A DNA stretch of 64,000 nucleotides, taken from Pieris napi (lineage: Eukaryota > Arthropoda > Insecta > Lepidoptera > Pieridae). Below the pieces are notes generated by a model. That model had not been told where the DNA came from. It saw only the letters and a program-made list of their open reading frames with translations, and searched no databases. Every line of letters begins with the position of its first letter. Position 1 is the first letter of the stretch. The position numbers and the translations under genes are program-made. The stretch spans positions 682,001 to 746,000 of the forward strand of contig NC_062257.1 in assembly GCF_905475465.1 (NCBI RefSeq), in the 5' to 3' direction. This document shows, in pieces, positions 9,641 through 20,536 of the stretch.

Positions 9641-10087
9641 AAAAAAGAAGTAAGCACATTTTCAAAACATATACTGAAAAAGGGTTCCAAATAACAGTAG
9701 AATTCCCCCCGTGAGGCCAACTTTGGGAAACACTGCTTTAGGAGGTTTGCCCTTAAATTGAGGGACATGGAGTTTACTTAATATTTTTTCAATTTTTCTT
9801 TTGTCGCCTTGATAAATGGAGTATCACAAAAATAACCTATCAGCAATCGTATATATGTATTTGGCACACATAGGAAATGTTTAAATAAATCTATCAACAG
9901 TGTGGGTGTGTGTTTATGTTTGAGTTTGTAACAGATTTGAATAAAATCAATTCTAAAGATTAATTTTTAAACAATGAAAACAAACATGTCGATTATTTTA
10001 CATTGAATCTGAAACAAAATTTAATCATTGTTTACACATTGTTTCACATCCACACTCTCGACGATACGCTTTTTGTTGGTTGGGTTA

Positions 10088-10470
10088 GGGAGCGTTCAAG
10101 TATTACGTTCTCGGAGATTATTGCCCCCCCCCCCCCCCTTCCATGTTACGCGCCGTAAATTTTTCTGTACCCAAGTATAGTAAAACGATTCGTGACCACC
10201 TAGTGACTCTTTATACCTAAAAGTTACCATTATGTCATGTAAAGTAATGGAAAGTCGAAAATAATATTAACAATAACGCGTAATTCTATCTCCGCCCCGC
10301 ATCGTAACGTTTTACAAGAGGAAAACCCCCCCATTACAAAAAAATCATACGTTTATGTACTATTATTTTTGACGGCTTTGCTTACTTTTGCTGGCAAGAT
10401 GAAGGGGGGGGGGGGGATAAATTGCTGTAAATCTTATGTAATGCTTACGTAATAATTAAACGACCCCTAA
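10088..10470 (+). mobile_element. MITE family B, longer variant
   Basis: Begins AGGGAGCGTTCAAGTATTACG after TTA. It contains long C and G runs, the shared CTAAAAGTTACCATTATG core and ends near ACGACCCCTAA. The second half resembles 46620-46750. Confidence 0.55.
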
Positions 10471-10774
10471 TCTAATACAACCGATGACCCCAGAGCTGAA
10501 GGAATAAGTATTATACAGCGAGGATTTTGGTTATATTATATTTGTCGCAGCCAACTAACTTAATTAGACGTTCTCTACTAGCTTCTCTAAACAGTGCCGT
10601 TTAACTACCGGCCTATAAGATACTAAAATATGTTGAGTTCATTAAATAAATTATTCTTTGTACTTATTGCGAATTTATTTCGTGAGAACGTTTCTGAGAA
10701 ACAGATAACAATAACATTGTGATTGCGATAACCCAAGTTAAAACTCTTAAAATATTCTTAAGATCCACTTCCTC

Positions 10775-10943
10775 TAAAGGCCGATTTACATTATCTTAGT
10801 GTTTAGGAGAGTGCTTTAGTACAACTTGAAAGGCAAGTTCTTTAGCCTAGCGTTTACTAAAGCAAGTAGCGTTTACATGTTTCAACTAAAGTACTATCCT
10901 AAAGCACTCTCCTAAACACTAAGATAATGTAAATCGGCCTTTA
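10775..10943. mobile_element. MITE family F, near-perfect palindrome
   Basis: It starts AAAGGCCGATTTACATTATC and ends with its exact complement. The arms extend about 60 bases with AGTGTTTAGGAGAGTGCTTTAGTAC. It differs from the copy at 21850-22017 by about one base. Confidence 0.75.
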
Positions 10944-11089
10944 AACTTATAGGTATTACAACTTAATAAACCTGGTACATAAAAATAATTATAACCCGCT
11001 TATCGACATGTTTGTTTTAAACTCTATTTAAATATATATAATAGATGAGGTCTTAAAATAATTAAAAAGTTGAAAAAAAAAAGTTTTTA

Positions 11090-11165
11090 TGGCCAGACTA
11101 TTTACAAATGACCATGAAACACAGAAATCTGAAACCCAGAGCCAAGAGGTTGTAGCGCCACTGGC
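11090..11165 (+). repeat. SINE type a, 3' fragment
   Basis: AAATGACCATGAAACACAGAAATCTG and GGTTGTAGCGCCACTGG match the SINE 3' body. Confidence 0.5.
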
Positions 11166-11752
11166 TTTTTTATTGACGTGAGAACGTCTTATAATTTGAT
11201 GGAGCCGGCTGCACGCACGAAAAAACATGACTCATGCGGCGTTACCTCGCTCTGAGGCGTTCTATTTAAATTTGACATAATTGTATTTATGCGTACAAAT
11301 AAATGTAACTTGATCAATTCAATTGTGATTTCCATTTACCTCCTCTATATCCATACAAAATATATATCAAACAAATAAATTTAAAATTTTCCTTATATTA
11401 TAAGTATTTTCTTATGACGTTGTCACGTTCAACGATCGTCAGTAAACCGACTTTACAGACAACCGATTTTTTGTTTAAATTATTATATATAAATGGCGCC
11501 GTTTACGAAAAGTCCAGATAAATGGAAGACAACAATACACAGTGTTTACATATGTATTATATTCACAAGTGTTTTAAACAATGCCATAAATGCGTCATAT
11601 TTCTGGCTAAAATATCTTAAAGCCGGTTACGGACTAGGTAACAAAAAAGTACAGCAAAGGAAGAAGCCGCACTTCATTCGGGACAATATCCTTACTGTAC
11701 CTAGTATATACTGGAAGCATGTGAATTTATTCGTAAATATCCTAATATGTAT

Positions 11753-11922
11753 ATCTAATATATAAAATTCTCGTGTCACAGTTTTCGTTGCCATACTCCT
11801 CCGAAACGTCGCGACCGATTCTTATGATTTTTTTTTAATATTCTTTTTTTATTAGGTCTGAGAATCCGCTACTATCTATTTTTCAAACCCCTAAATGTTA
11901 AGGTCTACGATCAACCCCTATC
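11753..11922 (+). mobile_element. Helitron family 1, truncated
   Basis: The 5' end TCTAATATATAAAATTCTCG is intact. The copy breaks off after CTACGATCAACCCCT and lacks the CTAG end. Confidence 0.6.
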
Positions 11923-12088
11923 TTAATATATATATTTCTTGTGTGCGTGTGTATGTGACTGAACTCCTCCTAAACGACTGGACCGATTTTGATGAAATTT
12001 TTTGTGTATGTTCAAGGGGATCTGGGAATGGTTTAGATTCACAAATCAGCCCGGCAGGTGGCGCTGCAGTCGGTACTTTCATACTTTA
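11923..12088 (+). mobile_element. Second Helitron-like fragment
   Basis: Starts TCTTAATATATATATTTC and has GAACTCCTCCTAAACGACTGGACCGATTTTGATG, the generic 5' pattern of this superfamily in the window. The 3' end is missing. Confidence 0.45.
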
Positions 12089-12111
12089 ATATCCTAATAG
12101 CTTGAAATATC

Positions 12112-12400
12112 GTGCAGGACAACGTCTGTGGGCTCCACTATTTTTTTATAAAAAGGGAAGATACAAAACCCCTTTACTCACTAAGACCTCGTAAAAACCA
12201 ACTGATTCCACCTACATCTAGACTAAAATTACATCAATCAGGACCATTGACATCCTCCATAAAAATATATAACAAATTACCTGAAAATTTGAAGAATGAA
12301 ACAAATAACTTGAGGTTTACCAAATTTCTATATAAGAAATTTTATTTCTTTATTAAAGTTAAGTTTATTAATAACGTTAAGTACCTTTTCGCAACGTGAA
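12112..12400 (+). pseudogene. Non-LTR retrotransposon C-terminal fragment
   Basis: A 95-codon frame contains YSLRPRKNQLIPPTSRLKL, IKIYNKLPENLKN and FTKFLYKKFYFF. A basic stretch followed by I-Y/F-N-K-L-P is the standard C-terminus of LINE reverse transcriptases. No catalytic palm motif is left, so it is a dead end-fragment. Confidence 0.6.
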
Positions 12401-13114
12401 ACCAAAGCAAATATACCAAATAAATAATGTATCTTATAAGAATAAAAATGTATAAGAATAGAATTAACTATAAAAGCATTGCTGTGCCTAACCAAGGCCC
12501 TTATTGTAATAAATTAAAACGTGTAAAATATGAACATAAGGAATGCAATAAAGATTTGAGTTTGAGGATAGGTCCTAGCCCATCTTCCCTAGACAGTATG
12601 ATATGGGTTGATTTAAGCGGTTAAATAGGCAACACCTGGACAGGCCCTCGAATAGGCCACATCTCACTTAAAATCATCTGGGATTGCAGGCAAATGTCTG
12701 TCCAGTTCTGTACTAAAAATCTCCGCTTCCTCCACTCTTATAGTGCTCCCCAAATATGCTTTTGATCTCCCCTTTTTCTAGTACATTATGAATCTGCTCT
12801 ACCAGCCCCAACATCTTCCCATTGCATATTCTTATTCCAATCCATTCTGTCTATGGACGTGCGAGGTTGACAATTCGTTGTGTTTTCTTAATACGTAGCT
12901 TGTAATTAATAAAATACAAGATTGAGAAGCTTATAGTTTTTAAAAATAAAGTCAGATTTTTTAGTTATCTAATCTCATGAGTATCTCATGAGTTGTTTTT
13001 AAATAGATTTCAAATAAAAATGTCTTTAACATTATTTTTTGTTTTAGAATTTTTCTAGTTACTGTCGGACGGCGTTATTTTACCTTACCTATTGTCGTGA
13101 AGTGAAGTGGTAAG
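12401..13114. other. Intergenic, no gene seen
   Basis: AT-rich. A fragment at 12640-12860 may be retrotransposon-derived but matches nothing clearly. No splice-linked coding segments are seen. Confidence 0.4.
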
Positions 13115-13255
13115 TTTTTTTATAGAATAGGGAGGGGGCAATTAGTTAGGAGGCTCATCTGATGATAAGTGATCATCAGAGGGCGCGCAATTTGCCTTTT
13201 AAATATTGGTACGCTCTTTTGAAGGACCATATGTTGTATATTAGGTTCGGAAGTA
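13115..13255 (-). repeat. RTTTMW-family LINE 3' fragment
   Basis: Reverse copy of the tail and C-terminal frame: GAGGCTCATCTGATGATAAGTGAT and TACGCTCTTTTGAAGGACC. Confidence 0.5.
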
Positions 13256-13433
13256 GGCATTGTACTTTTCAATAATTATTTAAAATTCAATTTTAAATCA
13301 TTTTTATCGGTGTAAACTTTATTTCCATAACAATTTGATATTTAGATTACACTGATCTTCTACGTTTATTTTAATGCCACAATTATATATACAAAACATC
13401 AATTAAATTATATTTAATGTTGTAAAACAATAA

Positions 13434-13439
13434 TTTATT
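13434..13439 (-). terminator. Poly(A) signal of P3
   Basis: AATAAA on the minus strand, 22 bases after the P3 stop. Confidence 0.55.
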
Positions 13440-13460
13440 AATTAAAACAATAAAATTAAA

Positions 13461-14324
13461 TTACTCTTCCTCATGTTCCTCACGAGACCCCAATGACTCA
13501 CCATCTTCTGCACTATCGGGGATAACATTTTTCAATTTCCCAGCCTTCTTTGGTTCTCTTACATGTCTAATAGTTTCTATCTCCTCTGACATTTCTATTT
13601 CCGGTCCATCATCACTGAGCGGATATTTCTTGCAATATCCACTTGTGTTTTTAGAACATTTACAGTCACATGATCTACAATTACAACTATTTTTCTCTGT
13701 TAATAAATTGAGAATGATTGGAAGAAGTGTTTTAAGACTTGACGATTGAGAACCATGATCGGCTATAACTGTATTGACTGGATAACTTGGGTATGGTGGT
13801 ATCATTGGGACGTACTGAGGGTATGAGAGAGCTCCGTTTTGGAAACCATCATACCCGTATAATGGTCTCGCGGGAGATGGTGGAAATTGTGGCGTTTCCA
13901 TGACCATGGCTGGTTCCAAGTAATTCTGCATTGGTGGATTGTAATGTTGGGTTGGTTGAGCAGGTCGTTGTTGAATAGCAAACTGGGGCTGTTGATAATA
14001 TTGTGTAGGTCGGGAGACCTGAGAGACATAATTTGGAACGGCTTGCTGTGGTACATCTATAGATCCTGGAGCGGCTCCAGCGCGATTGAATGTTACTGGA
14101 AAAGCTGGTGTGTTCTGGTTAACAGTCTGTGGTACAGACTGTAATTGCGTCATGGGTTGCATAGATTCGAAGTTCTCCGGCTGGTTTTGCGAGTTAAGCA
14201 ACTGCTGAAGTTTCGGTTTTCCATCATTATTTGGATAAATGGATTTATTCGTCTGCAAACCAGATACGCCGGGCTGTTTCTTGAAGTTTTGGTGATTGAA
14301 AAAGTTCTGTTGTCCATAGCAGAT
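13461..14324 (-). CDS. P3 exon 2: secreted Gln/Pro-rich protein
   Basis: This exon encodes 287 residues before TAA. It begins in phase 0 after TTTTTTTTCCAG with ICYGQQNFFNHQNF. The first two thirds are low-complexity and rich in Gln, Pro, Asn and Tyr (QYYQQPQFAIQQRPAQP, PQFPPSPARPLYGYDG). The C-terminal module then appears as PYPSYPVNTVIADHG, SSSLKTLLPIILNLLTE and a cysteine block, CNCRSCDCKCSKNTSGYCKKYP. The PIPYP repeat is lost and replaced by a long acidic/charged tail ending in EEHEEE. Signal peptide is on 14826-14876. The precursor is about 304 residues. No known enzyme or binding domain is visible. A structural or matrix role is only an inference from composition. Confidence 0.88.
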   Translation of the reverse strand: MCYGQQNFFNHQNFKKQPGVSGLQTNKSIYPNNDGKPKLQQLLNSQNQPENFESMQPMTQLQSVPQTVNQNTPAFPVTFNRAGAAPGSIDVPQQAVPNYVSQVSRPTQYYQQPQFAIQQRPAQPTQHYNPPMQNYLEPAMVMETPQFPPSPARPLYGYDGFQNGALSYPQYVPMIPPYPSYPVNTVIADHGSQSSSLKTLLPIILNLLTEKNSCNCRSCDCKCSKNTSGYCKKYPLSDDGPEIEMSEEIETIRHVREPKKAGKLKNVIPDSAEDGESLGSREEHEEE

Positions 14325-14357
14325 CTGGAAAAAAAATATTGTTTTTTAATAGTTTCC

Positions 14358-14605
14358 CACAACCAACCCTGAGGTATTGGGTTCGATCCCCAGCTGTGCA
14401 CCAATGGACTTTTTAGTGCGCATTTAACATTCGCTCGAACGATGAAGGAAAACATAGTAAGGAAACTGGCTTGCCTTAGACCCAAAGTTTTGCATGGGTC
14501 GGGCACAGGAGGCTAATCTATTTGCCTATTAAATTGACACATACAGAAATCTGAGGCCCAGACCTAAAAAATAGGTTGTAGAAACACTGATTTATTTTTT
14601 AAATT
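14358..14605 (+). mobile_element. SINE type a in P3 intron
   Basis: Plus-strand copy with B-box GGTTCGATCCC, CACCAATGGACTTT, ATTCGCTCGAACGATGAAGG and TTGCCTATTAAATTGAC. The 5' head is eroded. Confidence 0.6.
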
Positions 14606-14825
14606 TAATTTAAAAACGCATGTTCCGAATTAAGTGTTTAGTTTACACAATTGTTAAATCAGGTTTGATTCCCGTAATAATTATTTGTTTAATTATATAA
14701 AATAAATCTGTTTTAATTATTAGTATTATTACTATGTAGGTTACAAAAATACTGTATATTTGATTGTTAGTATTATCTAACAATTTATTATATGAAAAAT
14801 ATGTGTATAAAACACCAATACTTAC

Positions 14826-14876
14826 ATATGTGTGTAGATATATAAGAAACGACGTTAAAAATATGGCCGACGCCAT
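14826..14876 (-). CDS. P3 exon 1: signal peptide
   Basis: Seventeen codons, MASAIFLTSFLIYLHTY, end at the donor GTAAGTATT in phase 0. An upstream in-frame Met at 14900 would add MRISFLLT. I prefer the inner Met because a TATATATA run at 14921-14927 puts the transcription start close to 14898, and because the other first exons encode 15-18 residues. Either start gives a good signal peptide. Confidence 0.7.
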
Positions 14877-14920
14877 GGTTAAGAGAAATGAAATGCGCAT
14901 GATATGATCAGTACTAAGTG

Positions 14921-14991
14921 ATATATATTATGTATGCGTTATTATGTAATTGATGAGTTATCTTATGTTGCATTTTAATTTTTTATCACGT
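14921..14991 (-). promoter_or_regulatory. P3 upstream region: TATA, TCACGT and GATA motifs
   Basis: It holds a TATATATA run (14921-14927), several GATA/TATC sites and TCACGT at 14986-14991, about 110 bases above the likely start codon. TCACGT and GATA elements are known from silkmoth chorion promoters. Their meaning here is unproven. Confidence 0.35.
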
Positions 14992-15120
14992 TCTTGATAA
15001 AGATAAATGTAATGATAGCAAAATTTATCTAATAGATATTACAAAATCAATATTATGCATTTGAAAGCTTGCTAGAAAAATATTGTGAGGAAATCGTACA
15101 TAGTATTACAATTAATTTTA

Positions 15121-15408
15121 TCTTATATATAAAATTCCCCTGTCACAATGTTCGTTCCCATACTCCTCCGAAACGGCTCGACCGATTCTTATGGTATGCT
15201 TTATACAAATTCAGTAAGTCTGAGAATCGGCTACTATCTTTCAAATACCATGAGGGGTTCACAACAAAAAATTTTTTTTCATAGCATACAAAAATACATA
15301 CAACCCCTAATTTTCACCCCTCTACGATCAACACCTATTTTTTATTATTGTAGATAGTTATTTTTATTGAATTAAAATATGTTTCCCAGAAATAATTCAC
15401 ATGGCAAG
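15121..15408 (+). mobile_element. Helitron family 1
   Basis: TC start after A (TCTTATATATAAAATTCC), CGAAACGGCTCGACCGATTC near the left end and CACATGGCAA at the right, where the final hairpin has decayed. Confidence 0.65.
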
Positions 15409-15625
15409 TCATAATCTAGGTTATTTATCTGTACTACTAAACAGCTGGTTTTTAGTCAAACGATCTGGGTTCGATTCCCAGTCTGATCCGTCCGAATCAT
15501 TTTTCGTTTGCATTACAGGACAATGTATGTCGTGTCTGCTATTTCTTTATAAATGCTTGCCAACGCTCACACTGATTCATTGGTACACGAAAACCAAAAC
15601 ACAAGATTTAATGTGACGTGCTTAT
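15409..15625 (+). mobile_element. Possible tRNA-derived SINE, third type
   Basis: A tRNA-like stretch (GATCTGGGTTCGATTCCCAGTCTGATCC) has a good T-arm and B-box but no paired acceptor stem. The body that follows is unrelated to tRNA. Confidence 0.4.
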
Positions 15626-15699
15626 AGGCAAACAAAAATAATAAATTATAAAAGTATAGTATATATAAAGGTGTATATATATATTATATAACATTTGGT

Positions 15700-16060
15700 T
15701 CTGCACTTCTCGCACGCATCATGTTTCTTTTTTTTTAGTTTTTCTCTTTAACTAGGGTTGCCTGGAAGAGATCGCTTATTAGCGATAAGGCCGCCCGTTG
15801 CATCCCTTATAATTTTTTTGTATTGTGTTTCTTTTTTTGCAACGAAGTGTAAATAAATAAATAAAAACTAAACAAAAATTGATTTCAAAGTGTGAGGGAA
15901 GCTATGGATATCTAAGAGTTTTTTACGCCGGTTTTTTCTCTCGGCCTACACCCTCTGTCTTCTTTGCCGATGAGTAGAGATGTCTACCGATTGAAATTTA
16001 ATGACGTGGAATAAGTGATACCTGTATCTTATGTTCCGTAATAAACATACTTTATTTTTA
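15700..16060 (+). repeat. Two LINE 3' tails
   Basis: 15735-15860 holds GGGTTGCCTGGAAGAGATCGC and GATAAGGCCGCCCGTTGCATCC, also found reversed at 24180 and at 62690. 15905-16060 repeats the tail of the LINE at 4070-4200. Confidence 0.5.
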
Positions 16061-16247
16061 AAAGGGACAAATGCTATGATGGGATACCCGGGGGTATCTC
16101 GGGTGCACGAAACTTAAATTTAGTTATACGTTGGGGCAATCAACGTGATTATTAAATATCTTAAAAGCAAACGATATATCGCTTAGAGTTAGATTAGTCC
16201 AAAGGGAATGTCTTAAACAAGTGGGGTTTTATTAGTCCTACAACTAA

Positions 16248-16767
16248 CGCCCGAACCCAATAACATATCTCAATCCATAATCCAACATCTGATATAGTAA
16301 TATTAATCCAAATGTTGTAACAAGTGTGCCAATAACCAATCGACAGATTGTAATAGCCATCTGTAGATACAAGCGATCCATGGGAGGTCGTATCGGTGTC
16401 TGTGGATAGACCTTTGTATGAAAATGACAATTGACGAAAGCTCGATTTCAACAGTTAATTATTTTAACAGATTTAAACTTACACCAGTTTTTTAAATAAT
16501 GAAAAAAAACTGTTTGTTATGTTTTAAACATACACATGTATATTTTAATGTTATTTGTACAGTTTTATTTACTTTATTTGGTTTACATTGATTATTATTA
16601 TCAAATATGAGTGAAAACTCGGTAAAATGGAAAGACAAAGAGCATTTTATCCGTCGCCAAAATGGATTGTCTTCGTATGGTTTGTTTATTGGGATGCAGA
16701 TTGGAGATCGATCGACGTTCACGCTCTGATCAACCCAATAATCTGGATTGATTATTGGGTTCGGGCG
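16248..16767. mobile_element. MITE family G (TAA target duplication)
   Basis: Inverted ends CGCCCGAACCCAATAA / TTATTGGGTTCGGGCG sit between TAA and TAA. The related copy at 40281-40811 shares the whole 520-bp interior, including CAAATGTTGTAACAAGTGTGCC. Confidence 0.75.
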
Positions 16768-17087
16768 TAAGTCTGTATTACAATCAGAAACCGAGGTGAG
16801 TCAGGAATGCGTACATAAAACGTTGTGTTACTTAATAATACAAAAACATTGCAATATAGATATTTATTTTATTTAATTTTAAGATATCTATGAGCAGCGA
16901 ACTGTTACTGCCCACGGATTTATTTTGGAATAAATAAATCCTATTATAATGTTGAAAGTGTTTTTGGTATCGTCCAGTTTTAACATTCGTTATTAGATTA
17001 CGTTTCTAAGTCAAGGGGATGCTTTTAATAATAGTATATTTCCACTATATATATTAATATAAATTAATTTAAAAAATATAAGATTTC

Positions 17088-17270
17088 TGTATCTGTTTCA
17101 TGATCTTTTGTCAATTTAATAGGTAAGTAGGTGATCAGCCTTCTGTGGCGTCGACTTTGGGTCTAAGGCAAGCCGGTTTTCTCACGATGTTTTCCTTCAC
17201 CGTTCGAGCTAAAGTTAAATGCGCACATAGAAAGAAAGTCCATTGGTGCACCGGGGATCGACTATACTAT
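17088..17270 (-). mobile_element. SINE type a
   Basis: Reverse copy with CTGTATCTGTTTCATGATC, GTAGGTGATCAGCC and CACGATGTTTTCCTTCACCG. The head is truncated. Confidence 0.65.
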
Positions 17271-17963
17271 AGGGGGGTAACTCTGACGATTTAGGTAATC
17301 GCCACGCTTATAAAATTAAAGCCTGAATAAGCAAAATGTACTTGGCTTGTACACAGAAATACAAAACTCTGTTCTATATAATATATGTTATATCAATATC
17401 TAAGTGTTTATTTATGGTTCATAATTATAGAATTTGTTTATTTAAATATGTAATTTTGTTTTGATTGGTGAGTTGGTTAAATAAATACAATATGATTTAA
17501 ATTATAATAAGATAATCCAAGAACATTTACAAAAATTATAGACTCTCAAAAAGTACTTTTCGTCTCTTCACGGCATAAACACAGTAAAAAGTAAACGTCA
17601 AAATTGTTCACAGCCTAAATATATTAATTACAGAAACAATTTATATTTTCAAGTTACAAAGTTTTAGGTAAGATTCAGAGAAGCTTAGAAAATAACTGTC
17701 AAAAACTAAACACGTTTGGTAGAAAACGTCAAAATTATTCACAGACCAAATATATTAATTACAGATACAAATTATAAAGAGTAGAACGCACCGCATTCAT
17801 GGTTACAAGTGTTTTTTAGGTATGATTCGAAGAGTCTAGACTCTAAAGGACGTGCAGAATCTCTCTTCATCCCAGCATAAACACAATATGAAAGAAAGAG
17901 ACGTAAGAGTACTTCAGTTAAAACAAGACACTTATGTATTTCCTTCCTTTCTAAGAACTTCAA
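17271..17963. other. P4 3' flank, no gene seen
   Basis: AT-rich. A loose direct repeat, AACGTCAAAATT(G/A)TTCACAG, occurs at about 17594 and 17727. No confident poly(A) signal could be assigned to P4. Confidence 0.35.
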
Positions 17964-18266
17964 TTAGTTGGTGGTTTCTTCAGACTCGGCAACTAATACA
18001 GGATTGTATTTGAGATCAAAACTTTTGGAATCCTCTTGGGAAGTTTCCTCATAGCTCCCAGCTTTGTCCTCTCTATCCCTCGACCTGATGATGGGTGAGG
18101 TCGTGAATGGTACAGGATATGGTATGGGTATGGTCTTCCTCTGTCTGTTACAATTGTTCATGTTCGAATTCCTTTGTCTGGCAAGTAGTAGGACAGTTAA
18201 TATGAGACCGAGGTCGTCATCAGTGCGTGCTGGCATCACGCCAGGATGGAATTGACATGGTACTTC
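17964..18266 (-). CDS. P4 exon 2: secreted short family member
   Basis: This exon encodes 100 residues before TAG. It begins in phase 0 after CGCTTTCAG with EVPCQFHPGVMPARTDDDLG. The family module follows at once: acidic TDDDLGLI, the hydrophobic LILTVLLLA, a single Cys in NNCNRQRK, then TIPIPYPVPFTTSPIIRS and a charged, Glu/Ser-rich tail. The Cys cluster is therefore down to one residue and there is no Pro/Gln-rich spacer. The EVPCQF start is close to the QPCQFVIP segment of P1. Precursor length with the exon at 19139-19192 is 118 residues. The function is not known. Confidence 0.85.
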   Translation of the reverse strand, partial: EVPCQFHPGVMPARTDDDLGLILTVLLLARQRNSNMNNCNRQRKTIPIPYPVPFTTSPIIRSRDREDKAGSYEETSQEDSKSFDLKYNPVLVAESEETTN

Positions 18267-18668
18267 CTGAAAGCGAAATGGGTTAATATTCTTAAATTGT
18301 AAAGCTGCTTTGACCTTTTTTTCAAGAACATTTATAAATCTCAAACAGTTTTTGGTCCTTGGATTTGTCTTTTAAATGTAGTTGTTAGACCATTAGGTGA
18401 CCATATGGATGCGATTTAGTCACATATATAATATATATATTTTAGTTAATAATTAGAAGCGCAAATTAGGTAGCAATCATCGCACACTTGAAGCCAGTAT
18501 GAGCCCTTTAGTTTTTCCCACACTCATAAATATATAACATTCTCGTTTCCGATAATTACCTATACAATTATATTCTTTATGTACAGAAGTGTCACTTAGA
18601 TTTAAACCGGTTTTAACAGGTTTTGTCGATCTATCTCAACCACACTACCCGCAATTTTATATTAGTTA

Positions 18669-19015
18669 CTAGCAAACGTTGTTTTGCCATGTATATTATT
18701 TCTAGGAAACATTTTTTTAGTTCAATAAAAATAACTATTTACTATAATAAAAAATAGGGGTTGATCGTAGAGGTGTATCAATTAAGAGTTAAATGTATTT
18801 TTGTATGCTGTATCATAAAAAATAAAAACAAAAAGTTTTGTTTAAAAAATAAAAAAACAATTGTTTGGGGTGGACACTTTATCACTTAGGGGTTTAAGAT
18901 ATAGTAGCTGATTATCAGACTTACTGAATCTGCATAAAAAATTTCATAAGAATCGGTCGAGCCGTTACGGAGGAGTATGGGAACGAACATTGTGACACGA
19001 GAATTTTATATTTAG
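18669..19015 (-). mobile_element. Helitron family 1 in P4 intron
   Basis: Minus-strand copy. The right end has CACGAGAATTTTATAT and the left end CTAGCAAACGTTGTTTTGCC, which has lost the GGTCAG step before CTAG. Confidence 0.65.
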
Positions 19016-19138
19016 TTATAAGCTGATGTAAACGAATAGATAGTTGACACTTAGCTTCATTTAGAGTTTAATTGATTTGAACATCATTGAGTTTTTTAAT
19101 TTTGCCTACTCAGAGTATTTTCCTCCATCTCTTCTTAC

Positions 19139-19192
19139 CTGAAAGAGTGTCAGGCCAAAGACCAATAGGGAATACCAGATGAAAATTTCCAT
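19139..19192 (-). CDS. P4 exon 1: signal peptide
   Basis: Eighteen codons, MEIFIWYSLLVFGLTLFQ, followed by the donor GTAAGAAG in phase 0 and joined to EVPCQF. There is no other in-frame Met. The hydrophobic core fits a signal peptide. TCACGTG (19297-19303, minus strand) lies about 105 bases upstream of the start codon. Confidence 0.82.
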
Positions 19193-19296
19193 AACTTGCA
19201 AATATTTGCGTATTACAGTCGTACTATTAATGTCGAATCGCGAGGCTAGGTTTTATTCTTACTCAGTTGCGTCAAATAGATCTATTACGCATTTCG

Positions 19297-19303
19297 CACG
19301 TGA
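19297..19303 (-). promoter_or_regulatory. TCACGTG motif upstream of P4
   Basis: An E-box containing the TCACGT hexamer at roughly the same distance from the start codon as the TCACGT upstream of P3. Its regulatory role is an inference only. Confidence 0.25.
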
Positions 19304-19404
19304 CTCTAGCTATTGTTTTCGCCAAATGCTCACTAGATGGCGCTGCGTTTTGATTAGATGTTTCTCTTATCGGCACGGCCACCCTTTTCTCGAAGTAGTT
19401 TAGG

Positions 19405-19963
19405 CCATGTTGTAGACTAAATTAGAAGCTCCGAAACTACTGGACCGATTTCAAAAATTCTTTCACCGTTGGCAAGCTACACTATTCCCGAGTGACATAG
19501 GCTATGTTTCATTTTCAAAAAAATTAGGGATGCTTACTAAAACTTGAATAATCTAACCCAAGGTGTAAAAAAATAAACAAAAAACTTCCTTCAATCGCGT
19601 GCGCTGCGAAAACTATGTATGATAGAACAAAATGATTTATTTCTATTTTTCAGGACACATCACTATCTATAAAAAATGTCGCGACAGCATGTCTCTATCT
19701 CTTATAGTTACGTCACAATAAGCGTCCTTTCATAATTTTTTTTATTAAAATACCACCGCTAGAAAAGGCTCTTTATTCGTACCTAGGTATTGATCCTTAT
19801 CAAAATAAATACCAACGTTTCACATAAGCTACAATTTAATGGCATAACCACCAAAAAAGCATGGTGGATTGGTGTTCTCCAGCCGTTTCTCTTGAATAGT
19901 TTACTACTACTATGTAATATAACAAAAATCTTAGCCACAGCAACGCTTGGCCGAGTATACTAG
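19405..19963 (+). mobile_element. Helitron-like element, family 2
   Basis: The 3' end AGCCACAGCAACGCTTGGCCG...CTAG followed by T matches the elements at 22204 and 44033. The interior has CTGGACCGATTTC. Confidence 0.5.
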
Positions 19964-19976
19964 TATATAATAAATC

Positions 19977-20245
19977 AATGGCGCTACAACCTTTTTCTGT
20001 TCAAAACTTCTGTATCTGTTTCATGATCATTTGTCAATCTAATAGACAAGTATCTGCATCCTGTGCCTGATGCACGCCCTCGACTTTTTGGGTGTAAGGC
20101 AAGCCGGTTTTCTTACGATTTTTTCCTTCACCTTTCAAGCGAATGTTAAATGCGCACATAGAAAAGAACAGAAAGTCCATTGGTGCACAGCCAATCTACG
20201 ACCTCAGGAATGAGAGTCGCACGCTGAAGCCACTAGGCCAACACT
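19977..20245 (-). mobile_element. SINE type a
   Basis: Nearly full reverse copy from GGCGCTACAACC through CCATTGGTGCACAGCC to TAGGCCAACACT. Confidence 0.65.
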
Positions 20246-20260
20246 CAACACACAGCGATT

Positions 20261-20536
20261 GTGTATGTCACCGTAAAATTGTAAACACCACGATTGTAAT
20301 CTAACGGTGTTTTAAAATTTTATTTATATATGGTGGCGCGGGGCATATTCCGTTCAACCAATCAGCGCGCGAGGTGCGATCCGTTTCACAATTTCACTTC
20401 GATAGATTACAATCTACCGAATAATAATACGTTAAATTGTAAGCAGTACGCTGAGGTTCACAATCATTCGACAGGTATAATCTCGCGAGATAGATTACAA
20501 TCTAACGGTGTTTACAATTTTACGTTAACATATACA
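20261..20536. mobile_element. MITE family C
   Basis: Ends GTGTATGTCACCGTAAAATTG / CAATTTTACGTTAACATATACAC. It has extra interior sequence (GGTGGCGCGGGGCATATTCC) compared with the 6723 copy. Confidence 0.65.

Noticed and set aside
11493..11765. A 90-codon plus-strand frame starting MAPFTKSPDKWK
   Set aside because: No signal peptide, domain or splice partner is visible. Its end runs into a Helitron start. It looks like chance or repeat coding.
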